Positions 38,377 to 46,488 of a stretch of DNA of 64,000 nt are shown here, piece after piece. The notes under the pieces are model-generated. The model worked only from the letters and a program-made list of their open reading frames with translations, was not told the origin of the DNA and did not search any database. The position numbers were made by a program, and so were the translations under genes. Position 1 is the stretch's first letter. Every line of letters starts with the position of its first letter. Source of the stretch: Campylobacter coli (GTDB lineage Bacteria > Campylobacterota > Campylobacteria > Campylobacterales > Campylobacteraceae); contig CP154437.1 of assembly GCA_039516895.1 (NCBI GenBank), positions 496,001 to 560,000 on the forward strand, read 5' to 3'.

Positions 38377-39440
38377 TGGGCTTGTTAGACATCGTAAAAG
38401 CAGGGGTTGTTAGCGGAGATGAGCTTAATAAAGTTTATGAATACGCTAAAGCACAAGGTTTTGCTATCCCTGCTGTTAATGTAGTGGGAACTGATTCGAT
38501 CAATGCTGTTTTAGAAGCTGCTAAAAAAGTAAATTCTCCTGTTATTATCCAATTTTCTAATGGAGGGGCGAAATTTTATGCAGGGAAAAATTGTCCGCAA
38601 GGTGATGTATTAGGAGCGATTAGTGGAGCTAAGCATGTGCATTTGCTTGCTAAGGCTTATGGTATCCCAGTGATTTTGCATACAGATCATGCTGCTAGAA
38701 AACTTTTGCCTTGGATAGATGGACTTATAGAAGCAAATGCTGAATATAAAAAAACTCATGGACAGGCTTTATTTAGCTCTCATATGCTTGATCTTAGCGA
38801 AGAGGATTTAGAAGACAATCTAAGCACTTGCGAAACATATCTTAAAAAACTTGATTCTTTGGGAATTTCACTCGAACTTGAACTTGGTTGCACGGGTGGA
38901 GAAGAAGATGGAGTGGATAATACAGGTATTGATAATTCTAAACTTTATACCCAGCCTGAAGATGTAGCACTTGCATATGAAAGACTTGGAAAAATCAGCG
39001 ATAAATTTTCAATAGCAGCCAGCTTTGGAAATGTGCATGGAGTTTATAAACCAGGCAATGTAAGCTTACAGCCTGAAATTCTTAAAAATTCACAAAAATT
39101 TGTAAAAGAAAAATTTGGCCTAGAAGCTGATAAGCCGATCAATTTTGTTTTTCATGGTGGAAGCGGAAGTGAACTAAAAGATATCAAAGATGCAGTGAGT
39201 TATGGTGTGGTAAAAATGAATATCGATACAGATACTCAATGGGCATTTTGGGATGGAGTTCGTGAGTATGAAGCAAAGAATCGTGCATATTTACAAGGTC
39301 AAATTGGTAATCCAGAAGGCGATGATAAGCCTAATAAAAAATACTACGATCCGCGTGTTTGGCTAAGAAGCGGTGAGGAAGGTATGATAAAACGTTTAGA
39401 GCTTGCTTTTGAAGATTTAAATTGTATAGGAAGAAATTAA
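38376..39440 (+). CDS. fba: class II fructose-bisphosphate aldolase
   Basis: 354 aa. Zinc ligands in LHTDHAARKLLPW and the late VFHGGSGS; phosphate binding at GVVKMNIDTDTQWAFW. Campylobacter lacks phosphofructokinase, so the enzyme works in gluconeogenesis. It overlaps the last base of peb4. A terminator overlaps its stop. Confidence 0.97.
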   Translation: MGLLDIVKAGVVSGDELNKVYEYAKAQGFAIPAVNVVGTDSINAVLEAAKKVNSPVIIQFSNGGAKFYAGKNCPQGDVLGAISGAKHVHLLAKAYGIPVILHTDHAARKLLPWIDGLIEANAEYKKTHGQALFSSHMLDLSEEDLEDNLSTCETYLKKLDSLGISLELELGCTGGEEDGVDNTGIDNSKLYTQPEDVALAYERLGKISDKFSIAASFGNVHGVYKPGNVSLQPEILKNSQKFVKEKFGLEADKPINFVFHGGSGSELKDIKDAVSYGVVKMNIDTDTQWAFWDGVREYEAKNRAYLQGQIGNPEGDDKPNKKYYDPRVWLRSGEEGMIKRLELAFEDLNCIGRN

Positions 39441-39460
39441 GCCTTTGGCTTAATCTTCCT
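39428..39460 (+). terminator. terminator of peb4-fba
   Basis: A long hairpin: AGGAAG and ATTAAGCC on the left pair with GGCTTAAT and CTTCCT on the right (14 pairs, two bulged A), three-base loop, then AAATTTTATTTT. The stop codon of fba is inside the left arm. Confidence 0.8.
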
Positions 39461-39466
39461 AAATTT

Positions 39467-39511
39467 TATTTTAAAGATTTTTTGAATTTCTTGATAATAA
39501 TCTTTAAAATA
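39467..39511. repeat. 13-bp perfect inverted repeat upstream of the MotA-like gene
   Basis: TATTTTAAAGATT at 39467-39479 and its exact complement AATCTTTAAAATA at 39499-39511, with a 19-base spacer. It lies directly after the fba terminator and ends 27 bases before the next ATG, so it may be an operator, a second terminator, or an RNA hairpin in the leader. Confidence 0.6.
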
Positions 39512-39538
39512 GAATTTAGCTAATGGGGTATTAGTGTT

Positions 39539-40993
39539 ATGGATATAAGATCGGATGAAATTTCAGAACTCATTCTGCCAGAAAGTAAAGAGAAAAAAGG
39601 ATATTTAGTTTATTTAAAAATTATTTTTATACCTGCTTTACTTTATGTTTTTATTTTATTGGGTTATTATAATATTATAAATTTCAAAGTCGAATTGCAT
39701 ACTGTTGTTATGATAGGCTTTATTTTTTTCACAGCCCTTGTGTTTGCAAGGCATAGTTCTGAGTATGCATATAGTATTTTTGAACAACAAAAAGATGAAT
39801 TTAAACAAGCCTTAAAAAGACATATTATGAAGCATTTTCTTACCATAGGTAAAGATACAAAATCCAATGCAAGTTTTGATGATTTTGCTTATGCTTATGT
39901 TAAGGGTTCAAGGAATGAAAATTTTGCTAGTATTGGTGCGGCTATTTTTCCTATGATGGGAATTTTAGGAACCTTTATCAGTATAGCATTATCTATGCCT
40001 AATTTTAGCTCTAGTGATACAGCGGCTTTAGAGCAAGAGATCGCTCTTTTACTAAGTGGTGTAGGGACTGCTTTTTATGTTTCAATTTATGGTATTTTTC
40101 TAGCTCTTTGGTGGATGTTTTTTGAAAAATTTGGAAAGAGTAAGATCGAGCGTTTGTTAAATCGCCAAAAAAATTCTACAAGCGGATTTTTTTGGACAAA
40201 AGAAGAACTTGATCAAAGATATTTGAGTGAAAGCTTGCAACATTTTGAAAAAATCGGTGCTATTTTTAAACAAGTAAGCAATCAAGATTTTTTTGCAGAA
40301 CTTGATCATACTATAGATAGAAAATTTGGAATTTTTCAAGATATGCTCAATGTAGAAGAAAAAGCTATAAGATTGAGTGGGGAGCATATTAAGCAAACTA
40401 TGGGCGAGTTAAGCAGGGCACAAAGAGATCAAAGAGATCTTGGAAAAATGTATGGTGAAATGCTAAATGGTATAGGAATGCTTAATCAAAATTTAAAAGA
40501 AATCAATATGCGAATGTCTGAGCAATATAACCGTCTTCTTGATATCAGCAATGAAAAAATTCAGCATTTTGATAAGACCTTGCTTGCTTTTGATGAAAAG
40601 GTGGATCGTTTTGGTAAAAATTTTGAATTATATGAAAAAGCTATTTTAGAAAGTCAAGAAAAGGTTTTTGAAGGCTTTAAGACAAGTCTTTTTGAGGGTA
40701 TGCATAAATTTAAAGAAGTTTATGAGGAAGAAAAAAGTATCGATGCGAAAATCAAAATGATGGATAAATTAAAGCAAGAAATCAAGAATTTAAATGAAGA
40801 AACAAATGAAGTGATGGCTAAGATAGGTAAAACTCCTAGTATTACTCAAGAAGAGCAAGATAATATAGAAAATGAAATTCTTTCAAGCGAAAAGATAACT
40901 GAAAATACAGAACAAACTAAAGAAATACAAAACGATAGCGATACTTTAGATTCTAATAAAAATTTTAATAAAGAAGAAAAAGAAGATAAATGA
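39539..40993 (+). CDS. MotA/ExbB-like proton channel protein with long cytoplasmic coiled coil
   Basis: 484 aa. Membrane spans at about 22-46, 55-73, 131-150 and 170-193. The last two (FPMMGILGTFISIAL, LLSGVGTAFYVSIYGIFLALWW) are the MotA/TolQ/ExbB core with its conserved Gly and Thr. From about residue 215 a long, helical, charged tail of 250 residues follows, with EEDK at the end. The layout matches ZorA-like proteins more than flagellar MotA. The next gene is the MotB-like partner with 4 bases overlap. Cj0598 type. Function unknown; probably a proton-driven cell-envelope device. Confidence 0.85.
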   Translation: MDIRSDEISELILPESKEKKGYLVYLKIIFIPALLYVFILLGYYNIINFKVELHTVVMIGFIFFTALVFARHSSEYAYSIFEQQKDEFKQALKRHIMKHFLTIGKDTKSNASFDDFAYAYVKGSRNENFASIGAAIFPMMGILGTFISIALSMPNFSSSDTAALEQEIALLLSGVGTAFYVSIYGIFLALWWMFFEKFGKSKIERLLNRQKNSTSGFFWTKEELDQRYLSESLQHFEKIGAIFKQVSNQDFFAELDHTIDRKFGIFQDMLNVEEKAIRLSGEHIKQTMGELSRAQRDQRDLGKMYGEMLNGIGMLNQNLKEINMRMSEQYNRLLDISNEKIQHFDKTLLAFDEKVDRFGKNFELYEKAILESQEKVFEGFKTSLFEGMHKFKEVYEEEKSIDAKIKMMDKLKQEIKNLNEETNEVMAKIGKTPSITQEEQDNIENEILSSEKITENTEQTKEIQNDSDTLDSNKNFNKEEKEDK

Positions 40994-41940
40994 AAAATGA
41001 GCAAGAAGAAGGTAATTTTTGGATAGCCTATGCTGACTTGATGGCTGGGCTACTTTTTGTTTTTATCCTGTTAATAGGTGCTATTGTAGTTAAATACGTT
41101 TTAACTCAAAGTGATCTAAGAGAAATCAAAGATAATCTTAACAAACAAGAAGCACGCTTAGAAGAAAGTAAAGAAGAGCTTAGAAATAAAGAAGCTATTG
41201 TTTTTAAATTAAGCTCTGATTTAAATAATGCTTCAAGTGCTTTAAATCTTATAAATTCTCAAAAAGCAGAACTTGAAGCAAATATCACTAATTATGAACA
41301 ATTAAGTAAAGAGCTTAATTCATCTATCGATAGCAAAGATAAGCAAATTTTGATTTTGTTAGGTCAGCTAGAAAAGAAAGATGAAGAAATTAGGAATTTG
41401 CAAGAAAGCTTTGACAAGGCAAAAGAAAAGGTTCAAAATTTAAGTTTGATTCGCGAGAATTTAAGCAAAGAATTGCAAGCTAAACTTGATAGTAATATTA
41501 CCATAGATCAAAAAACAGGATCTATTTCTCTACCTTCTGAGGTATTATTTGATAAAGATTCTTACACGCTTAAAAATGAAGCCAAGGCGAGTTTAAGAAA
41601 AATTTTAAGTGAGTATTTTAATGCTATTATTAATGATCCAAAGATTTTATCTAACATAGAAAATATCATCATCGAAGGACATACAGATAGTGATGGATCT
41701 TATATTTATAATCTTGATTTATCTCAAAAACGCGCTTATGAGGTAATGAATTTTATCTATACTTTTTATAAGGATACAAGGTTGCAAAAACTTTTGATGG
41801 CAAGTGGTAGATCGTTTTCTGATCCTGTTCTTGTTAATGGGGTAGAGGATAAAGACAAAAGCCGCCGCATAGAAATTAAATTCAGTATTAAAAATGACAA
41901 TGCTTTAAAAGATGTTGAAAAGTTTTTTGAATTTCGTTAA
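40990..41940 (+). CDS. MotB/OmpA-like peptidoglycan-binding partner protein
   Basis: 316 aa. One N-terminal membrane span with FWIAYADLMAGLLFVFILL; Asp16 sits where MotB has its proton-accepting Asp. A coiled coil of about 120 residues follows, and then an OmpA-like peptidoglycan-binding domain (IIIEGHTDSDGSYIYNLDLS, then QKRAYEVMNF, and DKSRRIEIKF). Together with the MotA-like gene it should form a stator-type ion-driven unit anchored in the cell wall. Cj0599 type. It is not the flagellar motA/motB pair. Confidence 0.87.
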   Translation: MKNEQEEGNFWIAYADLMAGLLFVFILLIGAIVVKYVLTQSDLREIKDNLNKQEARLEESKEELRNKEAIVFKLSSDLNNASSALNLINSQKAELEANITNYEQLSKELNSSIDSKDKQILILLGQLEKKDEEIRNLQESFDKAKEKVQNLSLIRENLSKELQAKLDSNITIDQKTGSISLPSEVLFDKDSYTLKNEAKASLRKILSEYFNAIINDPKILSNIENIIIEGHTDSDGSYIYNLDLSQKRAYEVMNFIYTFYKDTRLQKLLMASGRSFSDPVLVNGVEDKDKSRRIEIKFSIKNDNALKDVEKFFEFR

Positions 41941-41949
41941 GAATTTTAA

Positions 41950-42819
41950 ATGTTAGTTTCTCCCATAGAAAAAATTCAATTTCAAGGATTTGAATTTTAT
42001 ATCAAGCGTGATGATTTGCTAGGAGAAATCAATGGAAACAAAGCTAGAAAACTTGCTTTTTATCTTTCTCAAAACTATGATCAGGGTCAACGCTTTATAA
42101 GTTATGGTGGCATTCAAGGTAATGCTTTGGTAGCACTTAGTATATTTGCGACTAAAAGAAATTTGATTCTTGTTTATGCTTGTGAAAAGATTCCTGCTTA
42201 TCTAAGAAATAATCCTTGTGGAAATTATAAATTAGCCTTAGAAAACAATGTTTATTTTATCGAAAATCACAGCGATAAAGACTTAAAAACATTTGCGCTT
42301 TCTTTGTGTGAAAAAGATGATATTTTTATAGAGCAAGGAGTTGCTAATTTAAATGCCGAATCAGGTTATATTCAACTGGCCAAGGAAATAGAAAGTCAAA
42401 GTAAAAATTTAGGTTTAGATTTTGATATTTTTCTACCCTCAGGCACGGGAACTTCGGCTGCATTTTTAGCTAAAAATTCCAAATTTAAAGTTTTTACTTG
42501 TGCTTGTGTTGGAGATGAGTACTACCTTAAAACTCAAATTTTAAATCTTATTAAAAATTATGATTTTTCGAATTTAGAAATTCTAAAAAGTGATAAAAAA
42601 TATCATTTTGCTAAACCTTATTTAGAATTTTATCAGCTTTATAAAGATTTAAAACAAGAATGTCTAGTAGAATTTGATTTACTTTATGATATGCTAGGAT
42701 TGAGTATAGCCTTAAAAAGAGAATGGAAAAATCCCTTGCTTTATATCCACCAAGGAGGAATTTCTGGAAATTCCTCTATGTTAGAAAGATATATATTTAA
42801 ATACTGCAAAGATAAATAA
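41950..42819 (+). CDS. PLP-dependent ACC deaminase / D-cysteine desulfhydrase-like protein
   Basis: 289 aa, fold type II PLP family: IKRDDLLGEINGNKARKLAFYL with the likely PLP lysine in GNKARK, then SYGGIQGNALVAL and a phosphate loop LPSGTGTSAAFLA. Such proteins act on 1-aminocyclopropane-1-carboxylate, D-cysteine or related amino acids. The substrate here is not known. Cj0600 type. It is the last gene of the block before the synteny change. Confidence 0.83.
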   Translation: MLVSPIEKIQFQGFEFYIKRDDLLGEINGNKARKLAFYLSQNYDQGQRFISYGGIQGNALVALSIFATKRNLILVYACEKIPAYLRNNPCGNYKLALENNVYFIENHSDKDLKTFALSLCEKDDIFIEQGVANLNAESGYIQLAKEIESQSKNLGLDFDIFLPSGTGTSAAFLAKNSKFKVFTCACVGDEYYLKTQILNLIKNYDFSNLEILKSDKKYHFAKPYLEFYQLYKDLKQECLVEFDLLYDMLGLSIALKREWKNPLLYIHQGGISGNSSMLERYIFKYCKDK

Positions 42820-42820
42820 T

Positions 42821-43276
42821 TTATTTTTGTAGATGATTTAAAAGATTTTTACACGCTAAAGAAATGATTTGATAAGTTTCATCAAAATTCCCACTATACC
42901 ATGGATCAGGAACTTCATCATATCCTAAATGAGAAGCAAAATCAGTGATTTTTAAAAGTTTATTTTGAGTATTTTTATAATTTTTTTGAACATTCTTGAA
43001 ATTGGAATTATCCATAGTAATTAAAAAATCACTTTCATCACAAAGTACTTGAGTGAGTTTTTTGCTTGTAAAATTTTGATATTTTATATCCAAGCTTTTG
43101 AGTTTATTTTGAGTGCCATAGTGCATATTTTCTCCATCATGCTCTCCTGAGGTTCCTGCACTGGTTACAAAAAATTCTTTTTCTAAGTTTGCCTTTTTAA
43201 TGAGATCTTTCATGACAAATTCGGCCATGGGGGAACGACAAATATTTCCAAGACATACAAAAACTATCTTTTTCAT
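42821..43276 (-). CDS. low-molecular-weight protein-tyrosine phosphatase
   Basis: 151 aa. The N-terminal signature VCLGNICRSPMAEF has catalytic Cys8 and Arg14; the late DPWYSGNFDETYQII has the general acid Asp. I start at ATG 43276, with AAGGA six bases upstream; the upstream ATG at 43282 overlaps that site. The substrate could be a phosphotyrosine or phosphoarginine protein. Cj1258 type. It is the first gene after the synteny junction. Confidence 0.93.
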   Translation of the reverse strand: MKKIVFVCLGNICRSPMAEFVMKDLIKKANLEKEFFVTSAGTSGEHDGENMHYGTQNKLKSLDIKYQNFTSKKLTQVLCDESDFLITMDNSNFKNVQKNYKNTQNKLLKITDFASHLGYDEVPDPWYSGNFDETYQIISLACKNLLNHLQK

Positions 43277-43329
43277 TTTCATCCTTGAAATTTAATTGAA
43301 AATTATAAAAAATATCATACAATAATTTT

Positions 43330-44514
43330 ATGGAAAATTTCAATAGGACTTTATGGGTATGTTGGTTTGGCGTATTTACTACAAGTATGGGACTTAGCCA
43401 AATCGCTCCAATCTTGCCTTTATATATCAAAGAATTAGGACATACAAATACTAGCGAAATCGCATTTTACTCAGGATTAGCTTTTGGAATTACACCGCTT
43501 GGAATGGCTATTTTTTCGCCCTTGTGGGCATATTTGGGTGCAAAATACGGCTATAAAAATATGCTACTTCGAGCAAGCTTGGGAATGTCGGCCTTAACGC
43601 TGTGGCTTAGTTTTGCCCATGATGCTATGGAAGTGGTTTTGATACGAGGTTTAACAGGCATTGTATCAGGGTTTACCGCAGCAGCTGTTGTTTTTATTGC
43701 TGTAATAGCACCCAAAGAAAAAGTAGCTTACGCCTTAGGTACGCTTTCTACTGCATCTATCAGTGGGAGTTTATTGGGTCCTTTATTTGGCGGAGTTGTG
43801 GCAGAAATTTTTAGTATTAGTGCTGTTTTTGACTTGGTAGCCTTTTTGCTTGCTTGTTCTTTTGTGACAATTTTTCTTTTTATTCGTGAGAGAAAAATTC
43901 AAAAAGAAGCAAAAAAGAATACTCAAGAATTTAAGGAAAATAAAAAACTTATTGTTATTATTTTCATCACAACTTTTATTATTCAGTTTGGAACTTTTGG
44001 GGTAATGCCTATTTTAAGTCTTTATGTAGAACAAATTTATCAAGGTGGAAATTTAGCTCTTTGGGCGGGTGTGGTTGTGGCTGCAAGCGGAATTAGTAAT
44101 CTTTTCTTTGCGCCCAAACTTGGAAAAATAGCAGATAAAATCGGCCCTAGTAAGATTATTTTTGGTGCTTTGATATTTTGTGGAATTTGTTTTTATTTAC
44201 AATCCTTAGCTACAAATGTTTATGCACTTATTTTTGTAAGATTGCTCATAGGAATAGGTCTTGGAGGGCTTTTGCCTTGTGTGAATGCTTTGCTTAAAAA
44301 AGGTGTTAGTGCTAAAAATTTAAGCCTTGTATTTGGTTTTAATCAAACTTGTCAGTTTTTAGGAAATTTTTGCGGTGCTTTTGGAGGAGGATTGATAACA
44401 GCGCATTTTAGTGTAGAACTTGTTTTTGCTTTTATTTGCTGTATTTTTATTTTAAATGCTATAATTTTTTTGATATTTGAAAGAAATTATATTTTTTCTA
44501 ATCAAGGTTTATAA
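43330..44514 (+). CDS. major facilitator superfamily efflux transporter
   Basis: 394 aa with 12 predicted spans. The drug/H+ antiporter signature DHA1 can be seen in LTGIVSGFTAAAVVFIAVIA and LGTLSTASISGSLLGPLFGG (motif C, antiporter) and AYLGAKYGYKNMLLRAS (motif A). A multidrug or metabolite exporter is likely; substrate unknown. Cj1257c type. Divergent from the phosphatase gene. Confidence 0.88.
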   Translation: MENFNRTLWVCWFGVFTTSMGLSQIAPILPLYIKELGHTNTSEIAFYSGLAFGITPLGMAIFSPLWAYLGAKYGYKNMLLRASLGMSALTLWLSFAHDAMEVVLIRGLTGIVSGFTAAAVVFIAVIAPKEKVAYALGTLSTASISGSLLGPLFGGVVAEIFSISAVFDLVAFLLACSFVTIFLFIRERKIQKEAKKNTQEFKENKKLIVIIFITTFIIQFGTFGVMPILSLYVEQIYQGGNLALWAGVVVAASGISNLFFAPKLGKIADKIGPSKIIFGALIFCGICFYLQSLATNVYALIFVRLLIGIGLGGLLPCVNALLKKGVSAKNLSLVFGFNQTCQFLGNFCGAFGGGLITAHFSVELVFAFICCIFILNAIIFLIFERNYIFSNQGL

Positions 44515-44531
44515 TTTAGAAAGGTGATTTT

Positions 44532-45188
44532 ATGGAACTCATTTTACTTAGTTTGATTGTTATTTTGCTTGTATTTGTCATCATAAAGCAGTTTAAAAAT
44601 GGCTCTAAAACAGAAGAGAAAGATATTCATATTAGCAATGATATTACCCAGCTTAAATCCATAGGAGAACTCAGTGTTTTTCAAGTCTTTAGTAAAGAAA
44701 TTGTTACCAAAAAAGATAGTGCTTTTAACGGAATTTGGAAAAGTATTTTGGGTTGGTCTTTAAGCGAAAGACAGATTGCTTTGATTTTTGAATTTGAGAT
44801 TACATTTTTATATGATTTAAGAGATAAAAATTTTGAAATCATAGTTTTAGATAATGATTATTATAAGATTATTATGCCTGAATGCAAATACAAGCACAGC
44901 ATTATAGATATGAAATTTTATGATGAAAAAAATGCTAAATTTTTGCCTTTTTTGCTGCCTGATTCTATTAATAGCACAGGACTTAGCTTTAGTGAAAATG
45001 ACAAAAATAAGCTCATAAGAGAAGCTAAAGAAGAGGTTAAAGAATTGTCATTAAATCTTATTAGAAATTTAGAAAGTAAAATTCACAAAAGCGCTAGAGA
45101 TACTTTAGAGGCTATAGCCAAAGGTTTTGGAGCAAAAAAGGTAGAGTTTGAATTTAAGGACAATACTCAAAAGCTAGATATAAACTAG
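44532..45188 (+). CDS. DUF4230 membrane-anchored protein
   Basis: 218 aa. One N-terminal membrane span, then a globular DUF4230-like domain (LKSIGELSVFQVFSKEIVTK, EITFLYDLRDKNFEII) and a helical C-terminus with an amphipathic stretch. No catalytic motif is visible. Cj1256c type. AAGG before the ATG. It ends 4 bases into the tautomerase gene on the other strand. Confidence 0.75.
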   Translation: MELILLSLIVILLVFVIIKQFKNGSKTEEKDIHISNDITQLKSIGELSVFQVFSKEIVTKKDSAFNGIWKSILGWSLSERQIALIFEFEITFLYDLRDKNFEIIVLDNDYYKIIMPECKYKHSIIDMKFYDEKNAKFLPFLLPDSINSTGLSFSENDKNKLIREAKEEVKELSLNLIRNLESKIHKSARDTLEAIAKGFGAKKVEFEFKDNTQKLDIN

Positions 45189-45394
45189 CTTTTTTCTTTT
45201 CTTACTTGGGTGATACTTTTTCCACCTAAGCCGTAATTATCTGTATCGATTTCATCAATGATTACTACGGTTGAGGCTTTGTTTTTATTTAAAACTCTAG
45301 CGAGTAAATCCGTTACTCCTGCGATAAGTTCTTGTTTTTGTTCGTTTGTAGGCTCGCCGTTTTCTTTAGTAATGCGTATATTTACAAAAGGCAT
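45185..45394 (-). CDS. 4-oxalocrotonate tautomerase family protein
   Basis: 69 aa. Begins MPFVNIRITKENGEPTNEQ: after removal of Met, Pro1 is the catalytic base of this family. Small single-domain hexameric enzyme; natural substrate not known. Cj1255 type. Confidence 0.9.
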   Translation of the reverse strand: MPFVNIRITKENGEPTNEQKQELIAGVTDLLARVLNKNKASTVVIIDEIDTDNYGLGGKSITQVRKEKS

Positions 45395-45518
45395 TTAAAA
45401 CTCCTTTATATATTTTTTAATAATTTTAAATAGAAAACATTAATACAAGCTTATTAGAAAAGCTCATTTTTTATAAAAATTATTTTGATAATTAATATTA
45501 AATTTATAAAAACAAGAT

Positions 45519-45524
45519 TATAAT
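45519..45524 (+). promoter_or_regulatory. -10 box upstream of a decayed exported-protein gene
   Basis: TATAAT in GATTATAATTTGATAC, 34 bases before the ATG of the pseudogene, with AAGAGG in the leader. The promoter and start are kept although the reading frame is broken. Confidence 0.55.
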
Positions 45525-45557
45525 TTGATACAAAACATTCCTTAAAAAGAGGCTTAT

Positions 45558-45791
45558 ATGTATAAAATTATTGCATGTTTTTTTGGAACGATGTTGTTGT
45601 ATGGTAGTGCTAATGCTTTTTGCGAATATTTGGAGTAAAAACAAGAAAGAGGTGTACCTTTTGCTTTGATGTTTGGAATGGGACTTGGTGTAATGCACCA
45701 GGAGTTGGAGATAAAACTTATGCTAGTAAAAATGAATTATTATATAGAAGCTAGCAAAAATAGACTTTGCAAAGAATATCATAAATCTTAA
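45558..45791 (+). pseudogene. decayed small exported protein gene
   Basis: It opens with a good signal peptide, MYKIIACFFGTMLLYGSANA, then reaches a TAA 27 codons in. The same frame continues (KQERGVPFALMFGMGLGV) and then the sensible reading moves to another frame (NAPGVGDKTYASKNELLY) and returns to the first (EASKNRLCKEYHKS, TAA at 45791). So at least one nonsense and probably two frameshift changes are present. The product was likely a small periplasmic protein of about 80 residues with Cys. The next gene starts directly at its stop. Confidence 0.6.
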
Positions 45792-45792
45792 A

Positions 45793-46062
45793 ATGTTTGA
45801 TTTTTTTATAAATTATATGATTTTTTGTGCTAAAGATCTTTCTAAATTGTTTTTAGGAACTTTAGCTTTATTTTTATTTGTCTTTTTTGGAATTATATTT
45901 TTTATATGCGAAGGTGTGTTTTTATATGTATTACTTTTTTGTGAAATAATTTTATTTTTATATATGCTTTTGGGTATTTTTTACATACGTAATCAAAAAT
46001 TATTTTATAAAATTTTTAATTATTTTATAGCTTTGCAAAAGTTGTTCAAAAGAAAAATTTAA
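45793..46062 (+). CDS. small hydrophobic membrane protein
   Basis: 89 aa with about three hydrophobic spans rich in Phe, Leu and Ile (for example LFLGTLALFLFVFFGIIFFI) and a basic end (KLFKRKI). Its ATG is one base after the stop of the decayed exported-protein gene, and its last 63 bases overlap the DNA glycosylase gene on the other strand. No family recognised. The overlap and low complexity make it a less certain gene. Confidence 0.5.
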   Translation: MFDFFINYMIFCAKDLSKLFLGTLALFLFVFFGIIFFICEGVFLYVLLFCEIILFLYMLLGIFYIRNQKLFYKIFNYFIALQKLFKRKI

Positions 46063-46488
46063 ATTTGCAGGAGAGCTTGAGGGTAGGGCTATGGCTTTTA
46101 AATGAGGATGAAATTTAGTGAAAAATTGGTAAGCACTTTTCCCTGTGGTAAAAATAGCTTGGATCTGTGCTTGAGAAAGGATTAAATTTAAATCATTAGC
46201 TTTTGCGTAACTTATAGTTTTATCATCTGAATTTTTAATCTTGCAGCTTTGAAGCACATCCCAAAGGGCGATATTTTTTTCTTTTAAAAACGCTTGTTGT
46301 TTTGTTATATTTTCTAATCTTGTATCAAAAAGTGTTTCTAATATAGGCCAAAAACGATTTCTTGGATGCTGATAGTAAAATCCATCTTCTCTTGATTTAA
46401 CTGAAGGAAAAGATCCTAAAATCAAAATTTTAGAATCCTTATCAAAAAAGGGTTTAAAAGGATGAGTTAAAAACTCACTCACTCGCAT
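46000..46488 (-). CDS. DNA glycosylase of the uracil-DNA glycosylase superfamily
   Basis: 162 aa. The motif [20 protein letters not shown] with RNRFW is that of the MUG/TDG-like hypoxanthine or uracil DNA glycosylases. It should remove deaminated bases. It begins 10 bases inside the pnp end on the same strand. Cj1254 type. Confidence 0.85.
   Translation of the reverse strand: MRVSEFLTHPFKPFFDKDSKILILGSFPSVKSREDGFYYQHPRNRFWPILETLFDTRLENITKQQAFLKEKNIALWDVLQSCKIKNSDDKTISYAKANDLNLILSQAQIQAIFTTGKSAYQFFTKFHPHLKAIALPSSSPANLNFSFEQLLQSYKIIKNFIK

Noticed and set aside
39539-41940. Flagellar motA/motB pair
   Set aside because: The MotA-like protein has a 250-residue coiled-coil tail and the MotB-like one a long coiled coil, unlike flagellar stators; the true pair lies elsewhere in Campylobacter.
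39539-41940. A complete Zorya defence system
   Set aside because: Only ZorA/ZorB-like parts are seen. No helicase, nuclease or other Zorya effector adjoins them, and the neighbours are metabolic genes.
45504-45698. 64-codon minus-strand open frame
   Set aside because: It is antisense to the decayed exported-protein gene, whose promoter, ribosome site and signal peptide are better supported.
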